From: Actinomycetota bacterium
GTDB lineage: Bacteria; Actinomycetota; Thermoleophilia; Gaiellales; Gaiellaceae
Length of the DNA stretch: 55,971 nt
Assembly (NCBI GenBank): GCA_003152275.1
Contig: PLZU01000063.1
Span: 19,444-75,414 of the forward strand
Direction of reading: 5' to 3'
Shown here: one piece after another, positions 23,896 to 33,169 of the stretch
Numbering within the stretch: position 1 is the stretch's first letter
Layout of the letters: every line of letters starts with the position of its first letter
The notes under the pieces: generated by a model
Databases searched by the model: none
Told to the model about the DNA's origin: nothing
The model's input: only the letters and a program-made list of their open reading frames with translations
Made by a program: the position numbers and the translations under genes

Positions 23896-24474
23896 TTCTT
23901 CGCCCCTCTGATGACGAGCGTCGGCAGCTGCATCCAGCCGTCGACGGTGCGGTCGCCGAGGAACTCGCGGACGCGCGCAGCGTCGGCGCCGGTGCAGTCG
24001 ACGCGCGCGAGCCACGGCTCGATCTCGAGCGGACGCTCCATGTGGCGCAGCTCGGCGATCTCGAGGCCCCGCGAGCTCGAAGAAGCTCTCCCACTCGGCG
24101 ACGCCATAGTTCTCGCAGATCGCGACGCGGCCGCCTGCGACACGCGCCATCTCCTTCAGCGCGGCGAGCACGTCGGCGAAATGGTGGGCGGCCAGCCGCG
24201 TGGCGACCGCGTCGAAGCTGCCGTCGGCGAACGGCAGATGCTCGGCGGGTACGAGCACATCGGCCTGCATGCCGGGCGCCGGATTGACGGTGACGACCCT
24301 GCAGCCTGCCTCGCACAGCCGGCGGGCGACGAGGCCGCCACCGGTGGCGACGTCGAGCACGCTGACGCCCTCGCCCGGCTCGCACCACTCGACGACGAGA
24401 TCGAGGTCGTCGCTGGCCGAGTGGATCGCGCTCTGCCGGTACAGCTCTGCAAGGTCGCTCCACATGTCGGTCAT
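23896..24474 (-). pseudogene. Class I SAM methyltransferase, frameshifted
   Basis: The N-terminal part reads MTDMWSDLAELYRQSAIHSA, then SVLDVATGGGLVARRL (motif I) and DGSFDAVATRLAAHHFADV, as in UbiE/COQ5-like enzymes. At about 24067-24070 a run of four C on the plus strand (GGGG in the gene) shifts the frame. Removing one base restores ELAGLEIAELRHMERPLEIE, then TVDGWMQLPTLVIRGAKK. The original stop is missing because the palindrome starts just after GAKK. The ATG overlaps the sucC stop (ATGA). A segment of about 25 residues usual before the AEW motif also seems absent. It could be a true pseudogene or an assembly homopolymer error. Confidence 0.75.
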
Positions 24475-25616
24475 CGCGCCAGCTCCACGGCCTTCTTCGC
24501 CCCGTCGAGCATCGTCGCCTCGGGATAGATGTTCGGCTTGCCTGCGTCGGCCAGGATCTTCCGGCCGTCCTGGGCGTTCGTGCCGTCGAGGCGCACGACG
24601 ATCGGATACGTCGACATGTCGAGCCGCTCGAGCGCCTCGAGAATTCCGCGCGCGACCTCGTCGCAGCGCGTGATGCCGCCGAAGATGTTCAAGAAGATCG
24701 ACTTCACCTGCGGATCGCGCGTAATCACCTCGAGCGCGTCGACGACGCCCTCCGCCGATCCTCCGCCGCCGAGGTCGCAGAAGTTCGCCGGCTTGCCGCC
24801 GACGTGCGCGACAACGTCGACTGTCGACATCGCGAGCCCGGCGCCGTTGCCACAGATGCCAACGTCACCGTCGAGCTTCACGTACGTCACGCCCTTCTCG
24901 CGTGCGAACGCCTCGAGCGGGTCGGCCGCGGTCGTGTCGCGCCACTCGGCGATGTCGGGGTGCCGGAAGAGCGCGCTGTCGTCAACGGTGAACTTCGCGT
25001 CGAGCGCCTTCACCTCGCCCTCCGGCGTGACGATCAGCGGGTTGATCTCGCAGAGCATCGCGTCGAACTCGACGAAGGCACGGTAGAGCTTCTCGACGAT
25101 CGCTGCGATCTGCTTCTGCTCGGACGGATCCTCGACCTGGGCGCCGTAGACGAGCCGGCGCGCGATCCAGGGCTGATAGCCCTCGAGCGGATCGGCGTGC
25201 AGCCGGATGAGCGCGTCGGGGTTCTCCTCGGCGACCTGCTCGATCTCGACGCCGCCCTGCGTCGTGAACATGAAGAGCGGCTTCTTCTCGCCACGGTCGA
25301 ACGTGATCGAGAGGTAGTACTCCTTCGCGATGTCGGACGCGCGCTCGATCCAGAGGCGGCGGACGATGTGGCCGTTGATGTCGAGCCCGAGGATGTCTTT
25401 CGCCTTTTGCTCGACGTCGTCGACGCCCTCGGCGAGCTTCACGCCGCCGGCCTTGCCGCGGCCGCCGGTCAGCACCTGCGCCTTGACGACGACGGCGCCG
25501 CCGAGCTCCTGCGCCGCGGCGCGCGCCTCCTGCGGGGTGTCGGCCCGTCGGCCGTCGGAGACGGGGATCCCAACGCGCTTGAAGAGCTCCTTGCCCTGGT
25601 ACTCGTAGAGGTCCAC
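24471..25616 (-). CDS. sucC: Succinyl-CoA synthetase subunit beta
   Basis: A 381-residue subunit with an N-terminal ATP-grasp fold: MDLYEYQGKELFKRVGIPVS, VVVKAQVLTGGRGKAGGVKL and CEINPLIVTPEGEVKALDAK. The C-terminal CoA-ligase domain includes NIFGGITRCDEVARGILEAL. With SucD it makes succinate and ATP/GTP from succinyl-CoA. Length and motifs are complete. It is the first gene of a leftward sucC-(methyltransferase)-sucD operon. Confidence 0.96.
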   Translation of the reverse strand: MDLYEYQGKELFKRVGIPVSDGRRADTPQEARAAAQELGGAVVVKAQVLTGGRGKAGGVKLAEGVDDVEQKAKDILGLDINGHIVRRLWIERASDIAKEYYLSITFDRGEKKPLFMFTTQGGVEIEQVAEENPDALIRLHADPLEGYQPWIARRLVYGAQVEDPSEQKQIAAIVEKLYRAFVEFDAMLCEINPLIVTPEGEVKALDAKFTVDDSALFRHPDIAEWRDTTAADPLEAFAREKGVTYVKLDGDVGICGNGAGLAMSTVDVVAHVGGKPANFCDLGGGGSAEGVVDALEVITRDPQVKSIFLNIFGGITRCDEVARGILEALERLDMSTYPIVVRLDGTNAQDGRKILADAGKPNIYPEATMLDGAKKAVELAR

Positions 25617-25679
25617 CGGCGCGTGACTCTAGCGACACGTCCTCCGACCTGGTCGCAGGACGTGTCTAGAGTGGGCGCC

Positions 25680-25760
25680 GTGGACGCGATCGTCTCCGAG
25701 GACCTGCGCAAGCACTACAAGACCGTGCAGGCGCTCGACGGCGTGTCGTTCTCCGTGCGC
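25680..25760 (+). pseudogene. ABC-transporter ATPase, N-terminal fragment
   Basis: 27 codons from a GTG encode DAIVSEDLRKHYKTVQALDG, then VSFSVR, the first beta strands of an ABC ATPase just before the Walker A loop. The sequence then switches without a gap to xanthine-dehydrogenase-like coding sequence. The start is 64 bases from the divergent sucC start, so the original gene's 5' end seems intact and the rest deleted. Confidence 0.75.
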
Positions 25761-26096
25761 TCGACGCGCTGCAGAAGGTGACGGGACAGACCGTCTACGC
25801 CGAGGACATCCGCATGTCGGGCGAGGACATCCGCATGTCGCTCGTCGGCGCGATCCTCCGCAGCCCCCATGCCCACGCGCGCATGTGTCAATCGACACGT
25901 CGGCCGCCGAGCAGCTAACGGCGCGCATGCCGTGATCCACGCCGGGAACGTCGAGCAGCGCCTCTACGGCTAGAACCACGACAACATCCCGCTCAAGCCG
26001 AAGAAGGTCTGGTTCATAGGCGACCAGGTCGCGGCGGTTGCCGCGATCGACGAGGCGACGGCGCAGCGCGCACTCGAGCTGATCCGCGTCGCGTAG
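25761..26096 (+). pseudogene. Xanthine dehydrogenase/aldehyde oxidase large subunit fragment
   Basis: DALQKVTGQTVYAEDIRM, LVGAILRSPHAHARM, then (after a frameshift near 25884) SIDTSAAEQL, and later PLKPKKVWFIGDQVAAVAAI with DEATAQRALELIRVA. These are the N-terminal segments of molybdopterin-binding XDH/CO-dehydrogenase large subunits. There is an in-frame TAG at 25971, a frameshift, and a 21-base tandem duplication (CGAGGACATCCGCATGTCG at 25801 and 25822). The fragment ends at a stop at 26094 and clearly is not functional. Confidence 0.8.
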
Positions 26097-26201
26097 CCTC
26101 CACGGTCTACATCGAGTGTCCGGTCGGAATCTGGTACGTGGGGAAGCTTGACAGGATAGATTTCGCTCGATGCACAAGCGCGTCTTGGGCGGAGGGTCGG
26201 C

Positions 26202-27335
26202 TTGAGAAACCGGCTCCGGCTGCCCCGGCAGCCTGCGCCCGCCGCCATCGTGCTCGCCGCCGGCGTTGCGATCGAACTTGCAGGCGTGACGAAGAGCTTC
26301 GGCGGGCCTCGCGCGGTGGACGAGCTCTCGCTCCAAGTCGCGGAGGGCGAGCTGCTCGTGCTGCTCGGACCGTCCGGCTGCGGCAAGACGACGTCGATGC
26401 GCAGCATCGCCGGCCTCGAGACGCCCGACGCGGGCTCGATCGCGGTCGGCGGGCGGATGGTCTTCGACGCGTATCGCAGGATCGACGTCCCCGCAAATCG
26501 CCGCAACGTCGGCTTAGTCTTCCAGTCGTATGCGATCTGGCCGCACCTGACCGTCTTCGACAACGTCGCGTTCCCGCTGCGTGTCCGCCACCTGCCGCGC
26601 GCCGAGATGAAGCGCCGCGTACACGAGATTCTGGCGCTGTTCGACCTGGACGGCCTCGCCGACCGCGGCGCGAGCCGGCTGAGCGGCGGCCAGATGCAGC
26701 GCGTCGCGCTCGCGCGCAGCGTCGTCATGGAGCCGCGCGCGCTGCTCCTCGACGAGCCGCTCTCGAACCTCGACGCGAAGCTGCGCGACCGCCTCCGCAT
26801 CGAGCTGCGCCTGATCCAGCAGCAGCTCGGGATCACGTCGATCTACGTCACGCACGACCAGACGGAGGCGCTCGCGCTCGCCGACCGCGTCGCGGTCATG
26901 CGCGGCGGCAAGATCGTGCAGCTCGACACGCCGGTCGCCGTCTACAGCCGGCCGCGCACGCGGTTCGTCGCCGACTTCGTCGGCGACTCGAACCTGCTCG
27001 CCGCAACGGTCGTCGGCGCCGAGCGCGACAGGGTGCGCGTGCGTCTGAACGGTACGCAGATCGAGTTGGATGCGGCCGGCAAAGCGCCGCCGCAGGAAAG
27101 CACGTGGGTCTGCATCCGGCCCGAGCACCTGGAGGCCGGGGAGGGCGCGAACGTCCTGCGCACGACGGTCAAGGTGGCGCTGTTCATGGGCGACCATGTC
27201 GCGTACGAACTCGCCGCCGAGGGCGGCCCGACGCTGCGCATGGTCGTGGGGCAGACGTACGCGCCACTTGCGCCCGGGTCGCCGCTGACGGTGCACGTCG
27301 CGCCGGAGAGGGTGCTCCTTGTTGTCGACGAGTAG
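26202..27335 (+). CDS. ABC transporter ATP-binding protein (Fe3+/spermidine/putrescine type)
   Basis: A 377-residue importer ATPase. Walker A is GPSGCGKTT, the Q-loop lies in VFQSYAIWPHLTV, the signature is LSGGQMQRVALARS, Walker B is ALLLDEPLSNLD and the switch His is VTHDQTEA. A C-terminal TOBE/OB regulatory domain (about 270-370) is present, as in FbpC, PotA and UgpC. The start is a TTG preceded by GGAGGG at 6 bases; a GTG about 16 codons later is also possible. It overlaps the permease gene by 17 bases. A candidate -35 box TTGACA is at 26148-26153. Confidence 0.92.
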   Translation: MRNRLRLPRQPAPAAIVLAAGVAIELAGVTKSFGGPRAVDELSLQVAEGELLVLLGPSGCGKTTSMRSIAGLETPDAGSIAVGGRMVFDAYRRIDVPANRRNVGLVFQSYAIWPHLTVFDNVAFPLRVRHLPRAEMKRRVHEILALFDLDGLADRGASRLSGGQMQRVALARSVVMEPRALLLDEPLSNLDAKLRDRLRIELRLIQQQLGITSIYVTHDQTEALALADRVAVMRGGKIVQLDTPVAVYSRPRTRFVADFVGDSNLLAATVVGAERDRVRVRLNGTQIELDAAGKAPPQESTWVCIRPEHLEAGEGANVLRTTVKVALFMGDHVAYELAAEGGPTLRMVVGQTYAPLAPGSPLTVHVAPERVLLVVDE

Positions 27336-29052
27336 CGTCGCGCTGCGGCCGTTCTGGCTGACGGGGCCGCGTGTGCAGCGGTACCTGTTCTCGGGCGCGA
27401 TCCTCGCCGCGCTCGGGTACCTGATCGTCTATCCGATCGGGATGCTCGTCTACGCGTCTGTCGTCGACGTGCCGCCGCGTCCGGGCGAGCCCATCGGGCA
27501 CCTGACCGGTCACAACTTCGCGCCCTTGTTCGCAGGCGGGAACCTGCAGGCGATCGGCAACTCGGTGGTGATCGGCGTCGCCGGCACGGCGCTCGCCCTC
27601 GCGATCGGATGCGCGCTCGCGTGGCTGACCGCGCGCACCGACATGCCGGCACGCTGGCTCGGTCAGGTGTCCGCGATCGTCCCGCTCTTCCTGTCGCCGT
27701 TCGTCGGCGCGCTTGCGTGGTCGTTCCTCGCAGGGCCGCGCGTCGGCTACCTGAACGTGTTCCTGCAAGGGATGGGAGCCCCGTTCGGGCTCAACGTCTT
27801 CAGCCTCGGCGGCCTCGTGTTCGTCCTGGGGCTCTACCACGCGCCGTACGCGTACCTGTTCGTGTCGAGCGCGCTGACGCTGATCAACCCGGAACTCGAG
27901 GAGGCGGGGAAGGCGCACGGCGCGACCGGCTGGCAGGTCGCGCGGCGGATCACGTTCCCGCTCGTGCGCCCGGCGCTGCTCGGCGCCGCCACGCTGACGC
28001 TCGTCCTGATCATTGAGAACTTCCCGATCCCCGAGGTGCTCGGGACGACCGGGGGAGTACTGACCGTGCCGGTGCAGATCTTCCGGCTGATGGAAATGTA
28101 CCCGTCGAACCCGAACGAGGCGAGCGCGTTCGGCGTCGTACTGCTCCTCTTCCTCTCGCTGCTCCTCTTCGCACAGGCGCGGCTGCTGCGCGGCCGCGAC
28201 TTCGCGACGGTGACCGGCAAAGGCTTCCGGCCGCGCCAACTCAAGCTCGGAAAGTGGCGGTGGGTCGCGTTCGCGTTTGTGCTGCTGTACCTGGTCGGCG
28301 CGGTGCTGCTGCCGCTGTGGGCGCTGGCGATGCGCGCGCTCAGCAAGTTCGGCTACTTCCTCAACTCCCGATCATTCGTCGACTTCGGCAACATGACGTT
28401 CAAGAACTTCAGCGACACGCTCTCGTACTCGACCTTCACCGACGCGCTGCGGAACACGGTGTTCGTCGCCGTGGCCACGGCAGTGTTCGGCGGAGCGCTG
28501 CACTACCTGATCGCGCACGTCGTGCACCGCACGCGGCTGCCGGGCCGCCGCGTCATGGAGTACGTGACGATGGCGCCGATCGCGATCCCGGGCGTCGTGA
28601 TCGGGCTCGGCTACCTCTGGGCCTGGATCCGCCTCCCGTGGCCTCCCTTGTTCGGGTCGCTCTGGATCTTCGTGCTGGCGTACTCGGCCCGGCTCGCGCC
28701 GTTCGGCTTTCGCACAATGAGTGCCACGATCGGTCAGCTTCACCATGAACTCGAGGAGTCGGCGCGTGTGTGTGGCGCCGGTCGCGTGCGCACCGTCAGG
28801 AGCATCACGCTGCCGCTGCTGCGGCCCGGCGTCGTGTCGATGCTGCTGTTGCTTTTCATCATGTCGTTTCACGAACTGAGCGTCTCGATATTCCTGTACA
28901 CGCCGAACACGCAGGTCGTGACGGTCGTGCTGTACCAAGCGTGGAGCGACGGAAACACGGCGCGCGTCGCGGTGATCAGCCTCGTCACGTCTGGGCTCCT
29001 GCTGCTCGTCGCGCTCGTCGGGCGGCGCTGGCTGAAGTTCAGGGAGGCGTAA
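27319..29052 (+). CDS. Fused ABC permease (two MetI-like domains, FbpB-type)
   Basis: A 577-residue permease with about 12 membrane helices and two binding-protein-dependent transport domains. The first EAA loop is ELEEAGKAHGATGWQVARRI (about 193-215) and the second is ELEESARVCGAGRVRTVRSI (about 475-495). The fused layout is typical of iron(III) and 2-aminoethylphosphonate or polyamine importers. It starts at a TTG inside the ATPase 3' end. The cognate solute-binding protein may be the gene at 38141-39223, about 9 kb away on the other strand. Confidence 0.93.
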   Translation: MLSTSSVALRPFWLTGPRVQRYLFSGAILAALGYLIVYPIGMLVYASVVDVPPRPGEPIGHLTGHNFAPLFAGGNLQAIGNSVVIGVAGTALALAIGCALAWLTARTDMPARWLGQVSAIVPLFLSPFVGALAWSFLAGPRVGYLNVFLQGMGAPFGLNVFSLGGLVFVLGLYHAPYAYLFVSSALTLINPELEEAGKAHGATGWQVARRITFPLVRPALLGAATLTLVLIIENFPIPEVLGTTGGVLTVPVQIFRLMEMYPSNPNEASAFGVVLLLFLSLLLFAQARLLRGRDFATVTGKGFRPRQLKLGKWRWVAFAFVLLYLVGAVLLPLWALAMRALSKFGYFLNSRSFVDFGNMTFKNFSDTLSYSTFTDALRNTVFVAVATAVFGGALHYLIAHVVHRTRLPGRRVMEYVTMAPIAIPGVVIGLGYLWAWIRLPWPPLFGSLWIFVLAYSARLAPFGFRTMSATIGQLHHELEESARVCGAGRVRTVRSITLPLLRPGVVSMLLLLFIMSFHELSVSIFLYTPNTQVVTVVLYQAWSDGNTARVAVISLVTSGLLLLVALVGRRWLKFREA

Positions 29053-29742
29053 GAACTCGAACCAAAAAGAGTTCTGGAGTCGTCGATAGCAGACGAGGCA
29101 ACTCGGCTTCCGCAAAGGAGGGCTGGAACGGCGCTACCGACGGATCAACGGGCGCTGGGATGACCACAAGCGTATCGAGGTCACACGCGAAGAGGGGCGC
29201 TCAGTCCGCTGCATCCCCCGGAGCCAGCATGAACACTGGGGTTCTGAGGGGGTGAGTAAGAGGTGGTGAGTAACGGAGTCGGGCTGCAGAGCAGCCGAGG
29301 CGTCCTGCATCTCCCACCCGGCATGCGGCCACGACCACGCCGCCCCGCCCACAGACGCAGTCATGCCCACCGCATCAGCCGGGCGGGCCGAGCGCCCAAG
29401 AGCGGAACAGCCACCTGGGCGGCGCCCCTCCCCTCCCCTCCCCTCCCCGCGCTCGCGTTCGCGCGGGAGTCCCACCGCTGGTACCAGCCCCAGGACAGAA
29501 GACGCGTGGGAATCTGTGTGTCACAAGAGGGGCGCGATCAGGCACGTGGTCACAGCCAGGCCTCGGTGTCGAAGGGCTCGGGGTCGGGAGTCGAAGGCCG
29601 TCGATGCCACCGGCATAGCGCCCGCGCCCGCTGAGGTGGTTGCCGCCAGCGTTGGCGAGTACGTCGAGCGTCAGGTGTGACGCGCACTCGCTCGGCGCGG
29701 TCGTGATCACGACCTTCGTCTTGTCGATCTGAATCGACTCTG
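29053..29742. other. Gene-poor stretch after the ABC permease
   Basis: No convincing gene is seen. The permease stop is followed at once by AGAACTCGAACCAAAAAG, repeated at 39267-39284; AGAACTC/GAGTTCT also forms a small hairpin with an A-rich loop that may terminate the operon. A plus-strand frame at about 29125-29270 reads RYRRINGRWDDHKRIEVTRE, then EGRSVRCIPRSQHEHWG, and may be a decayed fragment of unknown origin. A CCCTC-type direct repeat (CTCCC x4) lies at about 29427-29447. Confidence 0.5.
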
Positions 29743-29997
29743 TCACGCCGCTGAGTTCTTGATCCCCACGAAGAAGTCAGCCGTGAGGCCAGGCCCGAGC
29801 GGGATCTCAGAGTTGCCCACACCGCCGTTACCGCCTGGCGCGGAGTAGACGGTCGTGCAGGCCGTGGCGATTGCAGCGGCCGTTGGCTGCTGGACGGCGA
29901 CTGCTGCCTGTGTCGTCGCGGTGTCGAACGAGCCGCCGGACTGACCATCGATCACGGCGAGGCTTGGGGGGTACGGGGTGTGGCTGTTCTTCGGCAT
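29743..29997 (-). pseudogene. Unidentified reading-frame remnant
   Basis: 84 codons from an ATG: MPKNSHTPYPPSLAVIDGQS, then a Thr/Ala-rich part and GGVGNSEIPLGPGLTADFFV. It is in the same frame as decayed sequence upstream (to about 30130: DIPYGPQAELLVDLDEQ and VVLDPLDVLVVLASEISGTA). I cannot name the family. It is probably the 3' remainder of an inactivated gene. Confidence 0.3.
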
Positions 29998-30059
29998 GAT
30001 CGTCGCAGTCCCGGAGATCTCCGACGCCAGGACGACGAGCACGTCCAGTGGATCGAGGA

Positions 30060-30662
30060 CTACAGCGACGCACTGTTCGTCGAGATCGACGAGCAGCTCA
30101 GCCTGCGGCCCGTACGGGATGTCCAGGGCCTTCTTGTGCCGGGAAGGGAGGCGGGCGAGCCGCAGGGCGCCGAGGCCCGCACGGCTGAAGGACGGATCGG
30201 TGCGGGTGAACGCAAGCCCTTCAGCCAGCCGCGGCGCAAGTGGAACTTGAACCAGTTGAGCACGATCGACACCTGCGCGCGCAGCTGCTGCGCAGGGACG
30301 CTCGCCGACCAGCGCCGAAGGCTCGAGCTCTTGTCCTTGCCGAACGTGCCGTAGCGCTCGCGCAGGTAGCGGAAGCCGACCTCGTGCTCCTCGTGCGCAG
30401 CGATCGCGTCTTGGTAGAGCGGGTGCGTGTGCGGCAGCGGCCGCACGAAACTGAAGTCTTCCTTGCACAGCTCGCGCTGATCCTCGTCCGAGACGGGAGA
30501 GATCCGGTAGAGCCGCAGATTGCACCAGTGGCGCTCGATACCTGAGTCGACCATGTAGCCTGCGCCGCCGTATACCTGAATCGCCCAATCGGCGGCGTCG
30601 GGCAGCGTGCACTGCGAGGTACTTCGCCGTCGCCGTAGCGACGCCGCAGTCGCGCCCCTGTC
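30060..30662 (-). pseudogene. Acyl-CoA dehydrogenase-like remnant
   Basis: In two minus-strand frames, VATATAKYLAVHA and, after a shift near 30610, ADWAIQVYGGAGYMVDSGIE then RHWCNLRLYRISPVSDE match the C-terminal helical domain of acyl-CoA dehydrogenases. The Q-x-GGxGY and R-x-x-LYRI patterns are the clues. Continuing codons (RPLPHTHPLYQDAIAAHEEH and RYLRERYGTFGKDKSSSLRR) are not recognised and may belong to another gene. The N-terminal two thirds are missing. It abuts the GntR regulator gene, which is on the same strand. Confidence 0.6.
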
Positions 30663-30667
30663 GTCGC

Positions 30668-31366
30668 CTACTCCATTGCGCCGACGATCGCCTCCGCCGA
30701 CCCCTTGATATGCCGTCTGATGACGCTCTTAAGACGCTCGGGGCGCCGTTCGCGACAGGCCGCGAGCACCTCGCGGTGTTCGGCGTGAAGCCGATCGAAG
30801 TACGCCGCTTGTGAGGGTTCATCCAGTTTGGAGATGTAGACGTAGTGGTAGAGGTAGGCGCTCGACGTCGCTCTAAGATTGTCGATGAGCGCACAGAGCT
30901 TCGTTCTACTCGAAGCGCTGTAGAGCAGGTCATGGAAGCGGTAGTTGAGCTCGAGGTATTGCCTCTCATCTGCCGTGGCCTCCATCTCTTCCTGCAAGGC
31001 CTCCATCTCGGTGACACGTTCGTCCGTGAGGTTCGGGAGCGCCCACGTAGCGGCGAGGCTCTCCAGTTCGGCGCGTAGCTCGTAGTTCTCCGCAACCTCG
31101 GCGGGTGAGGGACGCTTGACGACCACACCACGGTGAGGATCGCTCTGAAGGATGCCCTCCGAATGGAGAAGCTGGAAGGCTTCGCGGACGGGTGTCGTGC
31201 TGACGCCCAATTCCCGAGCGAGCTCTACCTGGCGTAGGCGCGTTCCCGGCGCCAGCGCTCCTTGGATGATCGCTTCGCGAAGCTTGTCCGCAACGAACGT
31301 GCTACTCGTCGTTGGCTTTAGTGTCCCCTGCTCGAGCGAGGACTTGATGAGTGCGTCATCTGCCAT
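30668..31366 (-). CDS. GntR-family transcriptional regulator (FCD domain)
   Basis: A 232-residue repressor or activator. A winged-helix domain is at about 20-90 (LREAIIQGALAPGTRLRQVE, then LARELGVSTTPVREAFQLL). The FCD ligand-binding domain is at about 95-220 with metal-binding-type residues: ELRAELESLAATWA, FHDLLYSAS and the His in DRLHAEHREVLAACRE. FCD regulators usually sense carboxylates or acyl-CoA. It is divergent from the acyl-CoA ligase, so it likely controls the catabolic cluster; an AT-rich inverted repeat at 31402-31415 is a candidate operator. Confidence 0.92.
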   Translation of the reverse strand: MADDALIKSSLEQGTLKPTTSSTFVADKLREAIIQGALAPGTRLRQVELARELGVSTTPVREAFQLLHSEGILQSDPHRGVVVKRPSPAEVAENYELRAELESLAATWALPNLTDERVTEMEALQEEMEATADERQYLELNYRFHDLLYSASSRTKLCALIDNLRATSSAYLYHYVYISKLDEPSQAAYFDRLHAEHREVLAACRERRPERLKSVIRRHIKGSAEAIVGAME

Positions 31367-31401
31367 GCGGGTCCGCGGTGGTGTAACGGCATAATTCGTG
31401 G

Positions 31402-31415
31402 ATAATATCGATTAT
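31402..31415. promoter_or_regulatory. Candidate GntR operator/promoter
   Basis: ATAATATCGATTAT is a perfect 5-base inverted repeat (ATAAT/ATTAT) around ATCG, in an unusually AT-rich patch between the divergent gntR and acyl-CoA ligase genes. Read on the minus strand it includes TATAAT, a perfect -10 box for gntR. Autoregulation is plausible. Confidence 0.5.
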
Positions 31416-31463
31416 ACTCCGATACGGCCCTAGAGAAATCGATCAAGTGACTACACCATTGAA

Positions 31464-33116
31464 GTGAGAACACCGTTGCGCTCAAGCGCTGAGGAGCCCG
31501 GCAGCGGCACCCGCATCGCCGACGGTCTGTCTGAATCGATCTCGTGGTCTACGGAGCTCGAGCGGATCGAGGTCGGCGGTGTGCCGTTTCGCATCTACCG
31601 GGAGCGCGAGCGCAGCGTGCTGCGCTTCCTCGACATCGCTCGGCGGTGGGGCGCTCGGAGCTACCTGGTCCAGGGTGACGCGCGGTGGACATTCGACGAG
31701 GTGATCGCGGCTGTGGAGCGTCGGGCGTCTGCGCTCGCCTCAGACGGCGTCGCAGGCGGCGTGCCGGTCCTGCTCCTAGGCTGGAGCAGCATCGATTGGA
31801 TCGTCGCCTTCTGGTCCGTGCTTCGCGCCGGCGGAGTGGTGGTGACGGGAAACGCGTGGTGGAGCGACGAGGAGGTGCGTTACGCGCTCGAGCTCGTTAA
31901 GCCCGCCCTCGTCCTCACCGACCGTCCGGATCGCATCCCCGACCCCGGGCGGCGCGCGCTTGCATTCGAGGAACTCGCCGCCGCTCCTGATCCGGCGACA
32001 GCGTTGCCGTTTCCACCGACCGACGAAGAGGCTCTCGCCCTGGTCATGTTTACCTCGGGAACAACGGGACTGCCAAAGGCGGCAGCGTTTTCGCACCGCG
32101 CTCTCGTCGCCGGCGCTCAAAGCCTGTTGGCGCTGACGAACCGGCTCCCACAGCAGCTCGCCGACAATCATCCCGCCGTAGTCACCCTCCAGACAGGACC
32201 GCTGTTCCACATCGGCGGCATCCAAGCGATCCTGCGAGCGCCGCTCCTAGGCGGCACACTCGTTCTCTCCCGCGGCCGCTTCAACCCAGAGGAAGTGCTG
32301 AAACTAATCGAGCGCGAGAAAGTGCAACGATGGGCGGGAGCAGTCCCGACGATGGCGATCCGCGTGGCCGCGCACCCGGACGTCGGCTCGTACGACCTCG
32401 CGAGCGTGCGGTCGGTCACGCTAGGCGGGACCATGGTGCCCGAGACGGTGATGGAGCGAGTTCGAGAGGTCTTTCCGAACGCGCGCCAGCGTGTGAGCAC
32501 GGGCTGGGGACTTACGGAAGCAGGCGGCCAACTAACGGCGGCTTCGGGGATCGAGACGATCGAGCGTCCCGGCTCCGTCGGGCGTGCTCTTTCGTTCGTC
32601 GATCTCCGCATCCTCGACCCCAACAACGAAGGAGTCGGTGAGGTGCTCGCCCGCTCGCCGATGCAGATGGCCGGCTACGTCGGAGACGACTCGCCTTCAA
32701 TGATCGACGAGGAGGGGTGGCTCCACACTGGCGACCTCGGTCGGCTGGGCGAGGAGGGCTTCCTCTGGCTGGCCGGCCGCAGCAAGGACATGATCATCCG
32801 AGGCGGCGAGAACGTCGCCGCTGCGCGCGTCGAGGAAGTTCTACTCGAGCACGAGGCCGTAGCAGACGCCGCCGTGTTCGGCCTGCCCGACTCCGATCTG
32901 GGGGAGGTCGTCGCCGCCGTCGTCGTCGTGCGTCCTGACGCCGACGTTAGCCGTGACGAGCTGGCAGCATTCGCGGCCAGCCGCCTGTCGAGGTTCGCGG
33001 TGCCGACGGAGTGGTGGCTCCGTAAGGAGGCGTTACCCACAAACGAGGTCGGCAAGGTGGCGAAAACGACACTGCGCGACGCATGGCCGTTGGGGAAAGC
33101 GGGAACATCCCTGTGA
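31464..33116 (+). CDS. AMP-dependent acyl-CoA synthetase/ligase
   Basis: A 550-residue adenylate-forming enzyme. The P-loop motif is MFTSGTTGLPKAA (about 194-206). Motif A5 is STGWGLTEAGG, A7 is GWLHTGDLGRL, A8 is GRSKDMIIRGGENVA, and the catalytic Lys of A10 lies in LPTNEVGKVAKTTLR. It activates a carboxylate to acyl-AMP and then acyl-CoA. The neighbours (CoA-transferase, dehydratase, MDR) suggest an aromatic, terpenoid or fatty-acid-like substrate; it cannot be narrowed from sequence. GTG start. Confidence 0.93.
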   Translation: MRTPLRSSAEEPGSGTRIADGLSESISWSTELERIEVGGVPFRIYRERERSVLRFLDIARRWGARSYLVQGDARWTFDEVIAAVERRASALASDGVAGGVPVLLLGWSSIDWIVAFWSVLRAGGVVVTGNAWWSDEEVRYALELVKPALVLTDRPDRIPDPGRRALAFEELAAAPDPATALPFPPTDEEALALVMFTSGTTGLPKAAAFSHRALVAGAQSLLALTNRLPQQLADNHPAVVTLQTGPLFHIGGIQAILRAPLLGGTLVLSRGRFNPEEVLKLIEREKVQRWAGAVPTMAIRVAAHPDVGSYDLASVRSVTLGGTMVPETVMERVREVFPNARQRVSTGWGLTEAGGQLTAASGIETIERPGSVGRALSFVDLRILDPNNEGVGEVLARSPMQMAGYVGDDSPSMIDEEGWLHTGDLGRLGEEGFLWLAGRSKDMIIRGGENVAAARVEEVLLEHEAVADAAVFGLPDSDLGEVVAAVVVVRPDADVSRDELAAFAASRLSRFAVPTEWWLRKEALPTNEVGKVAKTTLRDAWPLGKAGTSL

Positions 33117-33169
33117 ACGCAACGAACGCCGGCGACCCCGGAGCCGGCCGGCCCGAAGCCGTCGGGGGA

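Noticed and set aside
23731-24528. Plus-strand frame of about 265 residues across the palindrome
   Set aside because: It covers a palindrome and runs antisense to a recognisable methyltransferase; no family resemblance.
26142-26160. TTGACAGGATAGATT as a complete promoter
   Set aside because: TTGACA is a good -35 box, but no proper -10 box lies 16-18 bases away; mentioned only with the ATPase gene.
29420-29455. CCCTCCCCTC tract as a CRISPR or microsatellite
   Set aside because: Only four units of CTCCC; no spacers. No CRISPR array (regular repeats with unique spacers) was seen anywhere in the window.
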